Of a stretch of 64,000 bases of DNA, positions 11,272 through 23,395 are shown one piece after another (positions within the stretch are counted from its first letter, which is position 1; each line of letters begins with the position of its first letter). The notes beneath the pieces are model-generated. The model was not told the origin of the DNA. It made no database searches and saw only the letters and a list, made by a program, of their open reading frames with translations. The DNA is from Proteus sp. FME41 (GTDB lineage Bacteria; Pseudomonadota; Gammaproteobacteria; Enterobacterales; Enterobacteriaceae). The translations under genes were made by a program, and so were the position numbers. The stretch spans positions 1-64,000 of the forward strand of contig NZ_JABUYL010000007.1 in NCBI RefSeq assembly GCF_014897315.1, written 5' to 3'.

Positions 11272-11304
11272 TCAAAACACCTTAAAACGTTTGAATAAAT
11301 AATA

Positions 11305-11338
11305 AATCCCCCACCTTAAAAAGTGGGGGATTTTTTTT
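11305..11338 (+). terminator. Terminator of the hflX-hflK-hflC operon
   Basis: Stem AATCCCCCAC / GTGGGGGATT (11305-11314 with 11323-11332) followed by a run of T. It closes the long cluster that begins at tsaE. Confidence 0.9.
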
Positions 11339-13023
<1,685 letters not shown>

Positions 13024-13047
13024 TTTGTATTAAATCGGTTTGATGTG

Positions 13048-13082
13048 AAAATCGTCCCTGAAAATGACAGGGGCGATTTTTT
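13048..13082 (+). terminator. purA terminator
   Basis: Stem AAAATCGTCCCTG / CAGGGGCGATTTT (13048-13060 with 13068-13080, one T-G pair), loop of 7, then T residues. Confidence 0.85.
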
Positions 13083-13448
13083 CGTATCTGTTTGTTGGTG
13101 AATTAAAGATAAAAATACGCGTTACATATAAGATAAGACAGCTTTACACTCGGTTTTGCTTCTGTTTTATCAGTAACGAGTACAAAACAATAAGACAATG
13201 TTATTGTTGTAATGCCAGAAATAGGAAAGCGATCTGTTGAAAATCGACAGTATCGCTTTTTCTTTGCCTGTGATGTCGCTATTATTTTGTTAATAGTCAA
13301 GTGAGAGATGGAAATAACTCACTTTTGAGCATATCTTTGCTAAATGTCCAAAAATTAAACATAATATTGCTTAATAAAATGATATTCTCATTACTAATTA
13401 CTTATCCCTTAACGAATTTAAGAGGGAAACCACTTTTCAGAGGTCATT
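13083..13448 (+). other. purA-nsrR intergenic region
   Basis: No gene is supported here. A second hairpin, AAAGCGAT-N20-ATCGCTTT (13226-13233 with 13252-13259), is followed by TTTCTTTG and may be a back-up terminator. Upstream of nsrR an imperfect dyad CCCTTAA-N5-TTAAGAGGG lies at 13406-13426, close enough to the start codon to be an operator or leader element; it does not match the known NsrR motif (AAGATGCYTTT repeats). Confidence 0.45.
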
Positions 13449-13877
13449 GTGCAATTAACCAGTTTTACAGATTATGGATTGCGAGCATTGATATATATGG
13501 CTTCACTGCCAGAAGGCAAAATGACGAGTATCTCGGAAGTGACGCAAGTGTATGGTGTATCGCGTAACCATATGGTGAAAATTATTAATCAACTGAGTCA
13601 TTTAGGTTTTGTTGAGGCTATTCGCGGTAAAAATGGAGGGATCCGTTTAGGCAAGCCTGCAGCAAATATCATAGTGGGTGAGGTTGTTCGTGCTTTAGAG
13701 CCGCTTTCATTAGTAAACTGTAGTGCTGAGTTTTGCCATATTACCCCAGCTTGTCGATTAAAATTGGTGTTAAATCAGGCGATTGAACAGTTTTTGAAAG
13801 AGTTAGACCGTCACACACTTGCAGAGCTCGTTGAAAATAATAGTTCCTTATATAAATTGTTATTAGAAGATGTTTGA
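13449..13877 (+). CDS. nsrR: Nitric oxide-sensing repressor NsrR
   Basis: Rrf2-family iron-sulfur transcription repressor that loses DNA binding when NO nitrosylates its cluster, releasing hmp and other NO-stress genes. A winged helix-turn-helix occupies the N-terminal half ([44 protein letters not shown]). The three cluster ligands are C91, C96 and C102 ([13 protein letters not shown]). It has 142 residues and starts at GTG (13449), giving [10 protein letters not shown] exactly as in E. coli. rnr begins 39 bp downstream, and the pair is probably cotranscribed. Confidence 0.96.
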   Translation: MQLTSFTDYGLRALIYMASLPEGKMTSISEVTQVYGVSRNHMVKIINQLSHLGFVEAIRGKNGGIRLGKPAANIIVGEVVRALEPLSLVNCSAEFCHITPACRLKLVLNQAIEQFLKELDRHTLAELVENNSSLYKLLLEDV

Positions 13878-13916
13878 GTCTACTATTTCATCAAATCTGA
13901 TAGCTTGGAGGTCATA

Positions 13917-16406
13917 ATGTCAAAAGATCCTTTTCAGGGTAGAGAAGCAGAAAAATACGCCTCTCCAATTGCTAGTCGCGAATATATTTTAGAAGAAATG
14001 AAAAAGCGCACGGCACCAATGAGTCGTGAAGACTTAGCACAGGCGTTAAAAATTTCTGGAGAAGAAGATTTGGAAGCATTACGTCGTCGTTTAAGAGCGA
14101 TGGAACGTGATGGTCAATTAGTTTTTACCCGTCGTCAATGTTATGCATTACCTGAACGCCTTGATTTATGGAAAGGCAAAGTCATTGGTCACCGCGATGG
14201 TTATGGTTTTTTACGTGCTGAAGGCCAAAAAGATGACCTGTATCTTTCACAAGATGAAATGAAAAAAACCATGCACGGTGATGTTATCCTTGCTCAACCT
14301 TTAGGGATGGATAGAAAAGGTCGTCGTGAAGGTCGTGTAGTGCGTGTTATTGAACCCAGAAACAACCAGATTGTTGGGCGCTATTTTATCGAATCTGGTA
14401 TGGGATTTGTTGTACCAGATGACAGTCGTTTAAGCTTTGATATTCTTATCCCTAAAGAAGATCTTATGGGTGCGCGTATGGGAAATGTGGTGGTTGTCGA
14501 AGTCATGACAAGGCCAACCCGTCGTACTCAAGCTGTTGGACGTATCGTTGAGATCTTAGGTGAAACAATGGGAACAGGTATCGCGGTAGAAATTGCGTTA
14601 CGGACCCATGAGATACCGTATACATGGCCTGCGAAAGTCACTAAAGAAGTCGCTGATTTAAAAGAGGAAGTCCCTGAGTCTGCCAAAGAAGGTCGTGTTG
14701 ATTTACGTGATTTACCTTTAATTACTATTGATGGCGAAGATGCGCGAGATTTTGATGATGCGGTTTATTGCCAACGTAAAAAAGGCGGTGGCTGGCGTTT
14801 ATGGGTCGCAATTGCTGATGTTAGCTACTATGTGCGCCCACAAACAGCATTAGATACCGAAGCACGTAGCCGAGGAAATTCTGTTTATTTCCCTTCTCAA
14901 GTTGTGCCAATGTTGCCAGAGATACTGTCTAATGGGCTCTGTTCATTAAACCCACAAGTAGACCGCTTATGTATGGTCTGTGAAATGACAATTTCTGAGC
15001 AAGGCCGCCTCTCTTCTTATAAATTCTATGAAGCCGTAATGAGTTCTCATGCTCGAATGACTTACACCAAAGTGTGGAAAATTATTCAAGATGATGAAGA
15101 ATTGCGTGAGCACTATAAGCCTATCGTTGAAGATATTGAGCATCTGTATGAGTTATACCAAGCTCTTGATAAAGCGCGCGAGCAACGTGGTGCGATTGGA
15201 TTCGAATCTGAAGAAGCGAAATTTATCTTCAATGCAGAGCGCCGTATTGAACGTATCGAGCCAGTTGTCCGTAATGATGCACACAAATTAATTGAAGAGT
15301 GCATGATCTTAGCAAATATCGCTGCAGCTCGTTTTGTTGAGAAAAATGAAGAGCCTGCGTTATACCGTATTCATGATAAACCGAAAGAAGAAAGTGTACT
15401 GAATTTACGTTCTGTCTTTAATGAATTAGGTTTAACATTGCCGGGTGGATTAACGCCAGAGCCAGCAGACTATGCGCGTGTTATGAAAGAGGTTGAAGAT
15501 AGACCTGATCGTGAAATGCTACAAACCATGGTTTTGCGCTCGATGAAACAAGCAATTTACGATCCTGAAAATCGTGGACACTTTGGTTTGGCATTGAAAT
15601 CTTATGCTCACTTTACGTCGCCAATCCGTCGTTACCCTGACTTAGCGTTACACCGCGCTATTAAATATCAAATTGCTAAGGAAGAAGGTCACGGTTCTCA
15701 ACGCTGGACACCAACCGGTGGTTACCATAGTGATATGGACACCATGTTACAATTGGGTGAACACTGTTCTTTAACAGAGCGCCGTGCTGATGAAGCTACA
15801 CGAGATGTAGCTGATTGGCTGAAATGTGACTTTATGCTGGATCAAATTGGCCAGCAGTTTACGGGAATTATTACGAGCGTAACGGGCTTTGGTTTCTTTG
15901 TTCGTTTAAATGATCTGTTTATTGATGGTCTGGTGCATGTTTCTACATTAAATAATGATTACTATCAATATGACAATGTGGGTCAGCGATTAATTGGTGA
16001 GTCTTCTGGACAGGTATATCGTCTTGGCGATGAAGTTGAAGTCAAAGTTGAAGCTGTAAGTATGGATGAACGTACTATCGACTTCTCTTTAATTTCGACA
16101 ACACGTACTGCGCGTAATCCGGGTAAAACAGCACGTGTTCGCGGATTAAAAGGCGAAAAAGACAAGAAAAACGCAAGTTCCAGTAAGTCTCGACGTCGTG
16201 ATGCAAGTAAAGATAAAAACTTCGAACCTGATAGCGCCTTTAAAAAAGGAAAATCAGCTAAAAGTAATGAGAACAAAAATAAAGCAGTAAAAGATCAAGT
16301 TGCTAAAGATAAAGCAAGCAGTAAGCGTAAGAAAGCATCATCACAAACCAAAAAAATAGAAGAAAAACTTAAGGCTAAGCGCGCTGCAAAACGCGATAAA
16401 GCATAA
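13917..16406 (+). CDS. rnr: Ribonuclease R
   Basis: Processive 3'-to-5' exoribonuclease that degrades structured RNA, also acting in trans-translation and cold shock. The domain order is an N-terminal helix-turn-helix, two cold-shock domains, the RNB catalytic domain and an S1 domain. The RNB signature [13 protein letters not shown] carries the metal-binding aspartates, and [10 protein letters not shown] follows. The C-terminus is a long Lys/Arg/Ser-rich tail (about the last 95 residues) as in the family. I place the start at 13917 ([15 protein letters not shown], after GGAGG), giving 829 residues. Confidence 0.96.
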   Translation: MSKDPFQGREAEKYASPIASREYILEEMKKRTAPMSREDLAQALKISGEEDLEALRRRLRAMERDGQLVFTRRQCYALPERLDLWKGKVIGHRDGYGFLRAEGQKDDLYLSQDEMKKTMHGDVILAQPLGMDRKGRREGRVVRVIEPRNNQIVGRYFIESGMGFVVPDDSRLSFDILIPKEDLMGARMGNVVVVEVMTRPTRRTQAVGRIVEILGETMGTGIAVEIALRTHEIPYTWPAKVTKEVADLKEEVPESAKEGRVDLRDLPLITIDGEDARDFDDAVYCQRKKGGGWRLWVAIADVSYYVRPQTALDTEARSRGNSVYFPSQVVPMLPEILSNGLCSLNPQVDRLCMVCEMTISEQGRLSSYKFYEAVMSSHARMTYTKVWKIIQDDEELREHYKPIVEDIEHLYELYQALDKAREQRGAIGFESEEAKFIFNAERRIERIEPVVRNDAHKLIEECMILANIAAARFVEKNEEPALYRIHDKPKEESVLNLRSVFNELGLTLPGGLTPEPADYARVMKEVEDRPDREMLQTMVLRSMKQAIYDPENRGHFGLALKSYAHFTSPIRRYPDLALHRAIKYQIAKEEGHGSQRWTPTGGYHSDMDTMLQLGEHCSLTERRADEATRDVADWLKCDFMLDQIGQQFTGIITSVTGFGFFVRLNDLFIDGLVHVSTLNNDYYQYDNVGQRLIGESSGQVYRLGDEVEVKVEAVSMDERTIDFSLISTTRTARNPGKTARVRGLKGEKDKKNASSSKSRRRDASKDKNFEPDSAFKKGKSAKSNENKNKAVKDQVAKDKASSKRKKASSQTKKIEEKLKAKRAAKRDKA

Positions 16407-16427
16407 CATTTTGTTCTTCTTGTTTTT

Positions 16428-16453
16428 TAAAAGGCGGAGACCCCGCCTTTTAT
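16428..16453 (+). terminator. Hairpin terminator after rnr
   Basis: Stem AAAAGGCGG / CCGCCTTTT (16429-16437 with 16443-16451), 5-nt loop. The trailing T-run is short, so termination may be partial and rlmB could be read through. Confidence 0.65.
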
Positions 16454-16493
16454 CTGTTTTGTACCTTTTATTTTTTAATGAGTAAGCACCGCT

Positions 16494-17237
16494 ATGAGCG
16501 AAGAAATTATTTATGGTATTCACGCAGTAAAAGCACTGCTTGAGCGTGATCCTGCCCGTTTTAAAGAAGTTTATGTATTAAAAGGGCGTGAAGATCGCCG
16601 TTTAACACCCGTTATTCATGAATTAGAGGCCCAAGGGGTTTTAGTTCAAGTAGCTAATCGTCAGTGGTTAGATAGCCAAACCGAAGGTGCTGTTCATCAA
16701 GGTATCATTGCAAAAGTGAAACCGGGTCGTCAGTACCAAGAACAAGATTTACCTGATTTATTAGCAAAAGTTGGGACACCTTTTTTACTCGTTTTAGATG
16801 GCGTAACAGACCCACATAATTTAGGTGCTTGTTTACGTAGCGCAGATGCTGCGGGCGTTCATGCGGTTATCGTCCCTAAAGATCGCTCCGCACAATTAAA
16901 TGCAACGGCAAAAAAAGTGGCGTGTGGTGCGGCAGAAAGCGTTCCTTTAATTAAAGTGACTAACCTTGCTCGGACTTTACGTTTTCTACAAGAAGAAAAT
17001 GTTTGGATTGTGGGTACCGCCGGCGAAGCAGATCACACCTTATATCAAAGTAAACTTACAGGCCCAATGGCACTGGTGATGGGGGCTGAAGGTGAAGGAA
17101 TGCGTCGTTTAACGCGAGAACATTGTGATGAACTCATTAGCATTCCAATGGCGGGTACAGTGTCTTCTTTGAATGTTTCTGTGGCAACGGGTGTTTGCTT
17201 GTTTGAAGCGATGCGCCAACGCATTTCAGTAAAATAA
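16494..17237 (+). CDS. rlmB: 23S rRNA 2'-O-methyltransferase RlmB
   Basis: SPOUT-class methyltransferase that methylates the 2'-O of G2251 in 23S rRNA (P loop of the peptidyl transferase centre). The N-terminal substrate-binding domain ([14 protein letters not shown]) is followed by the SpoU domain with [33 protein letters not shown] and [15 protein letters not shown], the motifs of the trefoil-knot SAM site. It has 247 residues, close to the E. coli protein. It starts 40 bp after the rnr terminator. Confidence 0.96.
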   Translation: MSEEIIYGIHAVKALLERDPARFKEVYVLKGREDRRLTPVIHELEAQGVLVQVANRQWLDSQTEGAVHQGIIAKVKPGRQYQEQDLPDLLAKVGTPFLLVLDGVTDPHNLGACLRSADAAGVHAVIVPKDRSAQLNATAKKVACGAAESVPLIKVTNLARTLRFLQEENVWIVGTAGEADHTLYQSKLTGPMALVMGAEGEGMRRLTREHCDELISIPMAGTVSSLNVSVATGVCLFEAMRQRISVK

Positions 17238-17267
17238 CGCTTTAGTTTATTTATTCTCTATACTCCC

Positions 17268-17296
17268 TTGAGTTTTATTGACTGCGGGGGTATAGT
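17268..17296 (+). promoter_or_regulatory. Sigma-70 promoter of the rpsF operon
   Basis: TTGAGT (17268-17273), 17-bp spacer, TATAGT (17291-17296), ending about 100 bp upstream of rpsF. Spacing is ideal and both boxes are close to consensus, as expected for a ribosomal protein operon. Confidence 0.7.
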
Positions 17297-17337
17297 TACG
17301 CGTCAATTTTTTCAGTCACAACTTAACTAAGTTCCTT

Positions 17338-17798
<461 letters not shown>

Positions 17799-17806
17799 TT
17801 CGTGCT

Positions 17807-18359
<553 letters not shown>

Positions 18360-18399
18360 TAGGTATATAGTCCATTAATGACTTGTAGAGGATAAGGTA

Positions 18400-18849
18400 A
18401 TGCAAATTATTCTGCTTGATAAAGTAGCGAATCTGGGTAGCCTGGGTGATCAGGTTAACGTAAAATCGGGCTATGCTCGTAACTATTTAATCCCACAGGG
18501 TAAAGCTGTTTCAGCGACTAAGAAAAACATTGAGTTTTTTGAAGCGCGTCGTGCTGAGTTAGAAGCTAAATTAGCTGAAACTTTAGCAGCAGCTGAAGCT
18601 CGTGCAGCGAAGATCAATGCACTGGGTTCTGTCACTATCAGCTCTAAAGCGGGTGACGAAGGTAAACTGTTTGGTTCAATCGGTACTCGTGACATCGCTG
18701 ATGCAGTAACTGCAGCTGGCGTTGAAATGTGTAAGAGCGAAGTTCGCCTGCCAAATGGCGTTCTGCGTACTACTGGTGACCACGAAGTTCACTTCCAAGT
18801 TCACAGTGACGTATTCGCTGAACTGAATGTTATCATCGTTGCTGAATAA
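18400..18849 (+). CDS. rplI: 50S ribosomal protein bL9
   Basis: Large-subunit protein that reaches from the L1 stalk base and helps maintain reading frame. It shows the N-terminal [19 protein letters not shown], the [15 protein letters not shown] signature, a long connecting helix and a C-terminal domain. It has 149 residues, the usual length. It is the last gene of the operon, followed by a strong bidirectional terminator. Confidence 0.97.
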   Translation: MQIILLDKVANLGSLGDQVNVKSGYARNYLIPQGKAVSATKKNIEFFEARRAELEAKLAETLAAAEARAAKINALGSVTISSKAGDEGKLFGSIGTRDIADAVTAAGVEMCKSEVRLPNGVLRTTGDHEVHFQVHSDVFAELNVIIVAE

Positions 18850-18875
18850 TCTTTGATTAAACAGTTAATGTTGAT

Positions 18876-18908
18876 AAAAAAACGCCAGCTTAGCTGGCGT
18901 TTTTTTTT
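18876..18908 (+). terminator. Bidirectional terminator rplI / ytfB
   Basis: Stem ACGCCAGC / GCTGGCGT (18882-18889 with 18893-18900) flanked by an A-run on the left and a T-run on the right. It ends rplI on the plus strand and ytfB on the minus strand. Confidence 0.9.
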
Positions 18909-18932
18909 GCATAAATTTAATTTTTTTTCTGG

Positions 18933-19601
18933 CTATGGTGTACGGTAATAACTTCCATCACTTAAACGTGTATAAGTTATCACAGTGCCAGTACTGTTTG
19001 TCACTTCTAGCATACTCACATCACCTTGTGGACTACGTTGCAAGCGCATAGTTTGACCTGCGCGTAGTTGGCTCAATGATTTCTGTTGATCTTCTGATTT
19101 TGCCATAGAAAAAGCATCATTGACCGGAAGCTGATTATCTCTAAAAAGCTGTGCTAAGGTTTGCCCTTCTTTAATGGTGTATGTTTGCCATGTTTGTGTC
19201 GGAGTTAATGTGGGCTGTTGAGATTGTGCTGTTTGAGACGTATTTTCACCTGTATTACGTGTTATTGGATCCTCATCAGACGGTGTTGTTTCTTGATCGG
19301 CATTTAAGCTGTCTTGTGATTGCGGGATCGACGTTTGATAAATAGGATCCCCATTAGTAACTGATGGCGCAATTGGCACAGGAAGATCTTGTGTCGATGA
19401 TGATGGTTGAGGTGGCTCACCATTATTTTCACTTGTCGGCCAAAAGAAGATGACCAACAAAACCACGGCAATAACCAGTATTGCTCGACGATGTAAGCCA
19501 GGGAATTTGCCCATATTCACCTCATTATTGATCTGTGAATCAGTGTTATGAATTGCTGTAACATCTTTTTTATTTCTTGTAGCCATACTAGCACGAACCA
19601 T
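18933..19601 (-). CDS. ytfB: OapA/YtfB family cell-division-associated envelope protein
   Basis: Single-pass inner-membrane protein with a C-terminal OapA (LysM-like, glycan-binding) domain; E. coli YtfB goes to the division site and overproduction filaments cells. A cytoplasmic N-terminus with HRR before a membrane segment (about residues 39-54) is followed by a long Pro/Ser/Thr/Gln-rich periplasmic linker and the OapA domain (WQTYTIKEGQTLAQLFRDN to the end, about 136-222). Here it has 222 residues. The start at 19601 is preceded by AGGTTAGGATC. Position downstream of rplI matches E. coli. Confidence 0.85.
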   Translation of the reverse strand: MVRASMATRNKKDVTAIHNTDSQINNEVNMGKFPGLHRRAILVIAVVLLVIFFWPTSENNGEPPQPSSSTQDLPVPIAPSVTNGDPIYQTSIPQSQDSLNADQETTPSDEDPITRNTGENTSQTAQSQQPTLTPTQTWQTYTIKEGQTLAQLFRDNQLPVNDAFSMAKSEDQQKSLSQLRAGQTMRLQRSPQGDVSMLEVTNSTGTVITYTRLSDGSYYRTP

Positions 19602-19654
19602 GATCCTAACCTGCTCCCTGAATTCTTTTCAGAATTATCTATTCGCTCTAACCG

Positions 19655-21349
19655 TTAATGTTCTTCATTCCCTTGATGGTTAACTAAAAATAGCTTCATA
19701 CGTTGATACGCATTTTTGTCAGTTTCTGTGGTTAAGGCTTGTGTTAATTCACCATAAAGATCATGAGGTAATAATGTATCAGACCAAGTTGAAAGAACAT
19801 TCAGTGCCATATTTCTATCACGCAATGTTGGGCTACGTAATTGCCGTTTAATGAGTGACCAACCAATACCAGGAAAACCACCAAGATCTTGCATGATATA
19901 TTCAACGGCATGATGAGGCTGAAATTCAGTGTCAGTAGCGATTAATGGTTCATCTGTACTATCTAATGCTGTTAATTCAATTTGTTGTTCTGCAAGTTTG
20001 ACTACTCTTTCTATTTTATGAGAAGCATCTGTTTGCATTAATTGATGCCACCAATCTGCATGAGGATTGTCTTTTTGTAGTGAAAAGAGTAACTCCCAAA
20101 TATCAAGGCGGAGAGATTTTGCTACAAGACTTGCTTGGTAATTCTTTGCGCGAGAAGGACTTTGTAGTGCTTCAATAATAAGTGTTGACCACTCCGGTTT
20201 TTGAAGAATGTTTTGTGAGATAGACATAATCTGTTGTTGGCAGTGATCATCCCACCCTAATGCCTCAAGTAATAACCAATCTTCACCACTATTTTGTACG
20301 AAATCAGCAATTTCACAGACACAATAAAGTAATTTCAATTCTTTCGGAGGCAGTGTATCGACTTGTGAAATAAAGGCTTTGCAAGCTTGAGCACCCTCAA
20401 TGTAATCATAAATATCTTTTGCTGGGCCACCATTAAGCAATGCACGTAATAAATCATTACAACCTAGTAGCAGTGTGTTATCTAAAGGATGCGTATGGAG
20501 CATCTCTAATAGCTTGCCTTTCATTACACAGTCATAGGCGACATATTCTGTCATTACATTATTTTTATAGCCTTCAGTGAGTAACCAATAACGATTATTT
20601 ACCGAAAGCGTTGATGGCAGATGTTCAATAAACTGAATTCGCCCCCACCCCTTAGTGCGTTGGCCAAGTGAAGATAGAAAAGGTTCAAATTCTTCGCACG
20701 AGAGACGTTGTTTTAGTGAGCGGATTGCATAGAGGGTAAATTCAGGATGGAGTACAAACAATAAAAGTAAACGTTGAGAGATTTTATCGCAAAATGATCC
20801 TAATAGTCCTAACGCAATTTTAACCGGGTTCTTATCAGGGCTTTGTTTTAAGATCCATAAGATCAATTGAAAATAGATCTCATGCTTGGCGAGTGCTTCA
20901 TCTTGTTCTATTTGCGCTATCAAGTGTGAAAGATAGGTAATCGGTGCAAGCTTATCTTGGCAAGCTATAGTATAAAAAGAAGAAACATGGTCTTTATCAG
21001 GCAAAAGTACAACCTGTTTTATTGCTTGGTAGAGAGTGCATGCAAATTCTTTACATACCTGAAGTGAAGGCTGTTGCTCAATAGATCGACCTATCCGTTG
21101 GCGTAAAATAATTCCTTCTCGTGCCCCCGCCGACCAACTAAATGGGATCGAATCTCCGTTATCGTTTTCTTTTATGCGGCCTTCTGATAATAGATTTAAT
21201 TCATCAGGCAGTGGTGTATTGCCTATTTCATAAGGTGCTAGTTGTGAAAGGATCGAAGACGTAGAAGAAGGACAAATACAAGGAAAGTCTATTGTAAGAT
21301 CAATAGACAGCGGTGACTTACTGAAAAGCTTATCGCGCCAATGAGTCAT
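19655..21349 (-). CDS. Uncharacterised 564-residue helical-repeat protein
   Basis: I do not recognise a named family with confidence. There is no signal peptide or membrane segment, so it is probably cytosolic. The N-terminus has a conserved-looking core (YEIGNTPLPDEL, IPFSWSAGAREGIILRQRIGR). The rest is predicted mainly helical, and the C-terminal part (PGIGWSLIKRQLRSPTLRDRNMALNVLSTW) reads like ARM/HEAT repeats, which usually bind protein or nucleic acid. No catalytic motif is evident. It lies just upstream of ytfB on the same strand with a 53-bp gap, so the two may be cotranscribed. E. coli has no counterpart here. This is a real gene by length and codon use; function unknown. Confidence 0.75.
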   Translation of the reverse strand: MTHWRDKLFSKSPLSIDLTIDFPCICPSSTSSILSQLAPYEIGNTPLPDELNLLSEGRIKENDNGDSIPFSWSAGAREGIILRQRIGRSIEQQPSLQVCKEFACTLYQAIKQVVLLPDKDHVSSFYTIACQDKLAPITYLSHLIAQIEQDEALAKHEIYFQLILWILKQSPDKNPVKIALGLLGSFCDKISQRLLLLFVLHPEFTLYAIRSLKQRLSCEEFEPFLSSLGQRTKGWGRIQFIEHLPSTLSVNNRYWLLTEGYKNNVMTEYVAYDCVMKGKLLEMLHTHPLDNTLLLGCNDLLRALLNGGPAKDIYDYIEGAQACKAFISQVDTLPPKELKLLYCVCEIADFVQNSGEDWLLLEALGWDDHCQQQIMSISQNILQKPEWSTLIIEALQSPSRAKNYQASLVAKSLRLDIWELLFSLQKDNPHADWWHQLMQTDASHKIERVVKLAEQQIELTALDSTDEPLIATDTEFQPHHAVEYIMQDLGGFPGIGWSLIKRQLRSPTLRDRNMALNVLSTWSDTLLPHDLYGELTQALTTETDKNAYQRMKLFLVNHQGNEEH

Positions 21350-21547
21350 AATATGTCCTATTTGTTTTGCCGTCTTAGTATAACTCTAGCGGAAAATAGA
21401 AAAGCTGGACAAAAAAAGGCAAGAAAATTCATTTATACCATTTAAAAATCCATCACTCATCATGCAATTCTCTTTTTAAGATAGAAAAATACACTAAAAA
21501 AACTGGTCAAAGGAATTAAAAAGCGTTACATTATCACAATTCAATAT

Positions 21548-21562
21548 TGTTATATTATAACA
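21548..21562 (+). promoter_or_regulatory. Zur operator
   Basis: A perfect 15-nt palindrome, TGTTATA-T-TATAACA, 23 bp before the rpmE2 start. It equals the core of the enterobacterial Zur box (GAAATGTTATANTATAACATTTC). Zinc-loaded Zur bound here would repress rpmE2-rpmJ2-zinT. Confidence 0.9.
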
Positions 21563-21585
21563 TTACATATTAAAGTGAGTTTATT

Positions 21586-21834
21586 ATGAAACCAGGCATT
21601 CATCCAGAATATCGAACAGTGATTTTTCATGACACTAGCGTAGATGCTTACTTTAAAGTGGGTTCAACCATCAAAACGGAAAAAACGATAGAGTATGAAG
21701 GGTTAACTTATCCTTATGTCACGTTAGATGTCTCTTCTCAATCACATCCGTTTTATACCGGTAAGCAAAAAACACATTCTCAAGAAGGTAATGTGGCACG
21801 CTTTAATAAACGTTTTGGTCAATTTATTAAGTAA
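21586..21834 (+). CDS. rpmE2: Zinc-independent ribosomal protein bL31 (type B)
   Basis: Paralogue of bL31 made during zinc starvation; it replaces the zinc-binding form on the 50S subunit and frees its zinc. The 82-residue protein [16 protein letters not shown]... lacks the CXXC zinc ligands, which defines the type B (C-minus) form. It is first in an operon with rpmJ2 (10-bp gap) and zinT, directly behind the Zur box. Confidence 0.95.
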   Translation: MKPGIHPEYRTVIFHDTSVDAYFKVGSTIKTEKTIEYEGLTYPYVTLDVSSQSHPFYTGKQKTHSQEGNVARFNKRFGQFIK

Positions 21835-21844
21835 GGAAGAAAAA

Positions 21845-21970
21845 ATGCAGGTATTAAGTTCGTTGAAAAGCGCTAAACAACGCCATCCAGATTGCAAAGT
21901 GGTGCGTCGCCGTGGTCGTCTTTATGTAATTTGTAAGTCAAATCCACGTTTTAAAGCCGTTCAGGGGTAA
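21845..21970 (+). CDS. rpmJ2: Zinc-independent ribosomal protein bL36 (type B)
   Basis: A 41-residue paralogue of bL36 (E. coli YkgO). It reads [20 protein letters not shown] and lacks the full CXXC...C...H zinc ribbon. The start at 21845 follows GGAAGAAAAA and matches the family. The basic tail found after KAVQG in E. coli YkgO is absent. It replaces zinc-containing bL36 under zinc limitation. zinT begins 4 bp later. Confidence 0.93.
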   Translation: MQVLSSLKSAKQRHPDCKVVRRRGRLYVICKSNPRFKAVQG

Positions 21971-21974
21971 GATT

Positions 21975-22622
21975 ATGCAAAAACCAGTCCTTTCTTGTAT
22001 TTTAATTATGGGGCTATTGGGTAGTGCAATGTCAGTTTTAGCGCATGGACATCATCATGAAAAAGTACAAACACAAGCTCAACGAAATGCCGCTAATGGA
22101 ATTTTTGAAGGTAAGGATGTTCTTGATCGCCAACTCAGTGATTGGGATGGTGTATGGCAATCTGTAGAGCCTTATCTTCTCAGCGGTGAATTAGATGAGG
22201 TGTTGCAAAAGAAAGCGGAAACAAAAAAAGATAAAACGGTTGAAGAGTACCGAGCTTACTATACACAAGGCTATAAAACTGATGTGGATATGATTGGTAT
22301 TGAAAACAATATCATTGAGTTCCACCGTGGAGAGAAAGTCGATAGCTGTGAATATCACTATGATGGTTATCGTATTCTGTATTATGAGTCGGGTAAAAAA
22401 GGGGTACGTTATCTTTTCCGCTGTGATGATGCCAAAAGCCAAGCGCCCAAATTTATTCAATTTAGCGACCACATTATTGCACCAGAGAAAGCAGGGCACT
22501 TCCATTTATATATGGGCAATACATCGCAAGATGAATTACTTAAAGAATTAAGTAATTGGCCAACATATTACCCTTATTCGATGAAAGCAGATGATATTGT
22601 TCACGAAATGCTTTATCACTGA
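21975..22622 (+). CDS. zinT: Periplasmic zinc-binding protein ZinT
   Basis: Periplasmic metal chaperone that captures zinc (also cadmium) and assists ZnuABC uptake. It has a signal peptide (about residues 1-23, cut before HGHHHE), a His-rich N-terminus that can bind metal, and the ZinT/YodA lipocalin-like domain with WDGVWQSVEPYL and FIQFSDH...AGHFHLYMG carrying metal-ligand histidines. It has 215 residues. It is the third gene of the Zur-controlled operon. Confidence 0.95.
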   Translation: MQKPVLSCILIMGLLGSAMSVLAHGHHHEKVQTQAQRNAANGIFEGKDVLDRQLSDWDGVWQSVEPYLLSGELDEVLQKKAETKKDKTVEEYRAYYTQGYKTDVDMIGIENNIIEFHRGEKVDSCEYHYDGYRILYYESGKKGVRYLFRCDDAKSQAPKFIQFSDHIIAPEKAGHFHLYMGNTSQDELLKELSNWPTYYPYSMKADDIVHEMLYH

Positions 22623-22864
22623 TTTAAGTGGAATAAATAGAAAATAAAATAATAAAAATCTTTAGCAAAGGAGTGCTGGATTTTTTTTAATTAATTATTT
22701 GATATAAAAAAAACAATAAAATAATTCATGTGAAAGTCATTTGATTAGTAACTATAGTTATGTTTATTTGGTGATAAAATAAATTATATCAAATTAAGTT
22801 TCTTCATTTTTATTATCTAATATATATAATTAATTATTGATTAATTTTTTTAAAAGGAATTTTT

Positions 22865-23341
22865 ATGGCATATCCTATTTATCTAACTTTAAAAGGAAAA
22901 GTCCAAGGGTTAATTTCTGTAGGTTGTTCATCTCTTGATTCGATAGGAAACCGTTACCAACTTAATCATGAGGATGAAATTCAAGTTATTAGTTTAAATA
23001 ATAGTTCTGTTCGTGCACAAAATGCATCTTATCAACCAGTTATATTTACTAAGCCTATAGATAAATCATCACCATTACTTTCAACAGCTTTAGATAATAA
23101 CGAAGTCTTAGAAGCAATATTCACTTTTTATAGAACAAGCCAACATGGGCAACTTGAAGAATATTATGAAATTAAATTGACTGAAGTTTCTCTAATTGAG
23201 GTTTCTGATATTTTTCCTGATTCAATAAATGATAATGAATCAATGCCATATCAACGTATTCAAATGAAATACACCTCAATATCCAGGGTTCATTTGGTTG
23301 CTAATACATCAAGTTATAGTATTAACAGTGACATGATTTAA
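22865..23341 (+). CDS. hcp: Type VI secretion tube protein Hcp (orphan)
   Basis: Hcp hexamers stack into the inner tube of the type VI secretion system and carry small effectors. The 158-residue protein opens MAYPIYLTLKGKVQGLISVG and has FTKPIDKSSPLL, FYRTSQHGQLEEYYEIKL and RIQMKYTSISRVHL, the regular Hcp beta-barrel landmarks. The N-terminus resembles the Hcp subgroup that also occurs fused to toxin domains (Hcp-ET); here no toxin is fused. No other T6SS structural gene is nearby, so it must work with an apparatus encoded elsewhere. The flanks are very AT-rich, and an AAAAGGAA ribosome site precedes the ATG. Confidence 0.88.
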   Translation: MAYPIYLTLKGKVQGLISVGCSSLDSIGNRYQLNHEDEIQVISLNNSSVRAQNASYQPVIFTKPIDKSSPLLSTALDNNEVLEAIFTFYRTSQHGQLEEYYEIKLTEVSLIEVSDIFPDSINDNESMPYQRIQMKYTSISRVHLVANTSSYSINSDMI

Positions 23342-23356
23342 TAAGCTTTAGTTCAT

Positions 23357-23395
23357 TATCAAAAGATATGTGCTATTTACACATATCTTTTGATA
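23357..23395. terminator. Hairpin between convergent hcp and immunity gene
   Basis: A 16-bp perfect stem (23357-23372 with 23380-23395) and 7-nt loop. The loop and 3' arm include the end of the minus-strand immunity gene (its stop codon is at 23373-23375). T-runs are poor on both sides, so it may slow or stabilise both transcripts rather than fully terminate them. Confidence 0.45.

Noticed and set aside
13301-13567. 88-codon frame overlapping the nsrR start
   Set aside because: It runs out of frame into nsrR, whose GTG start and full-length match are clear.
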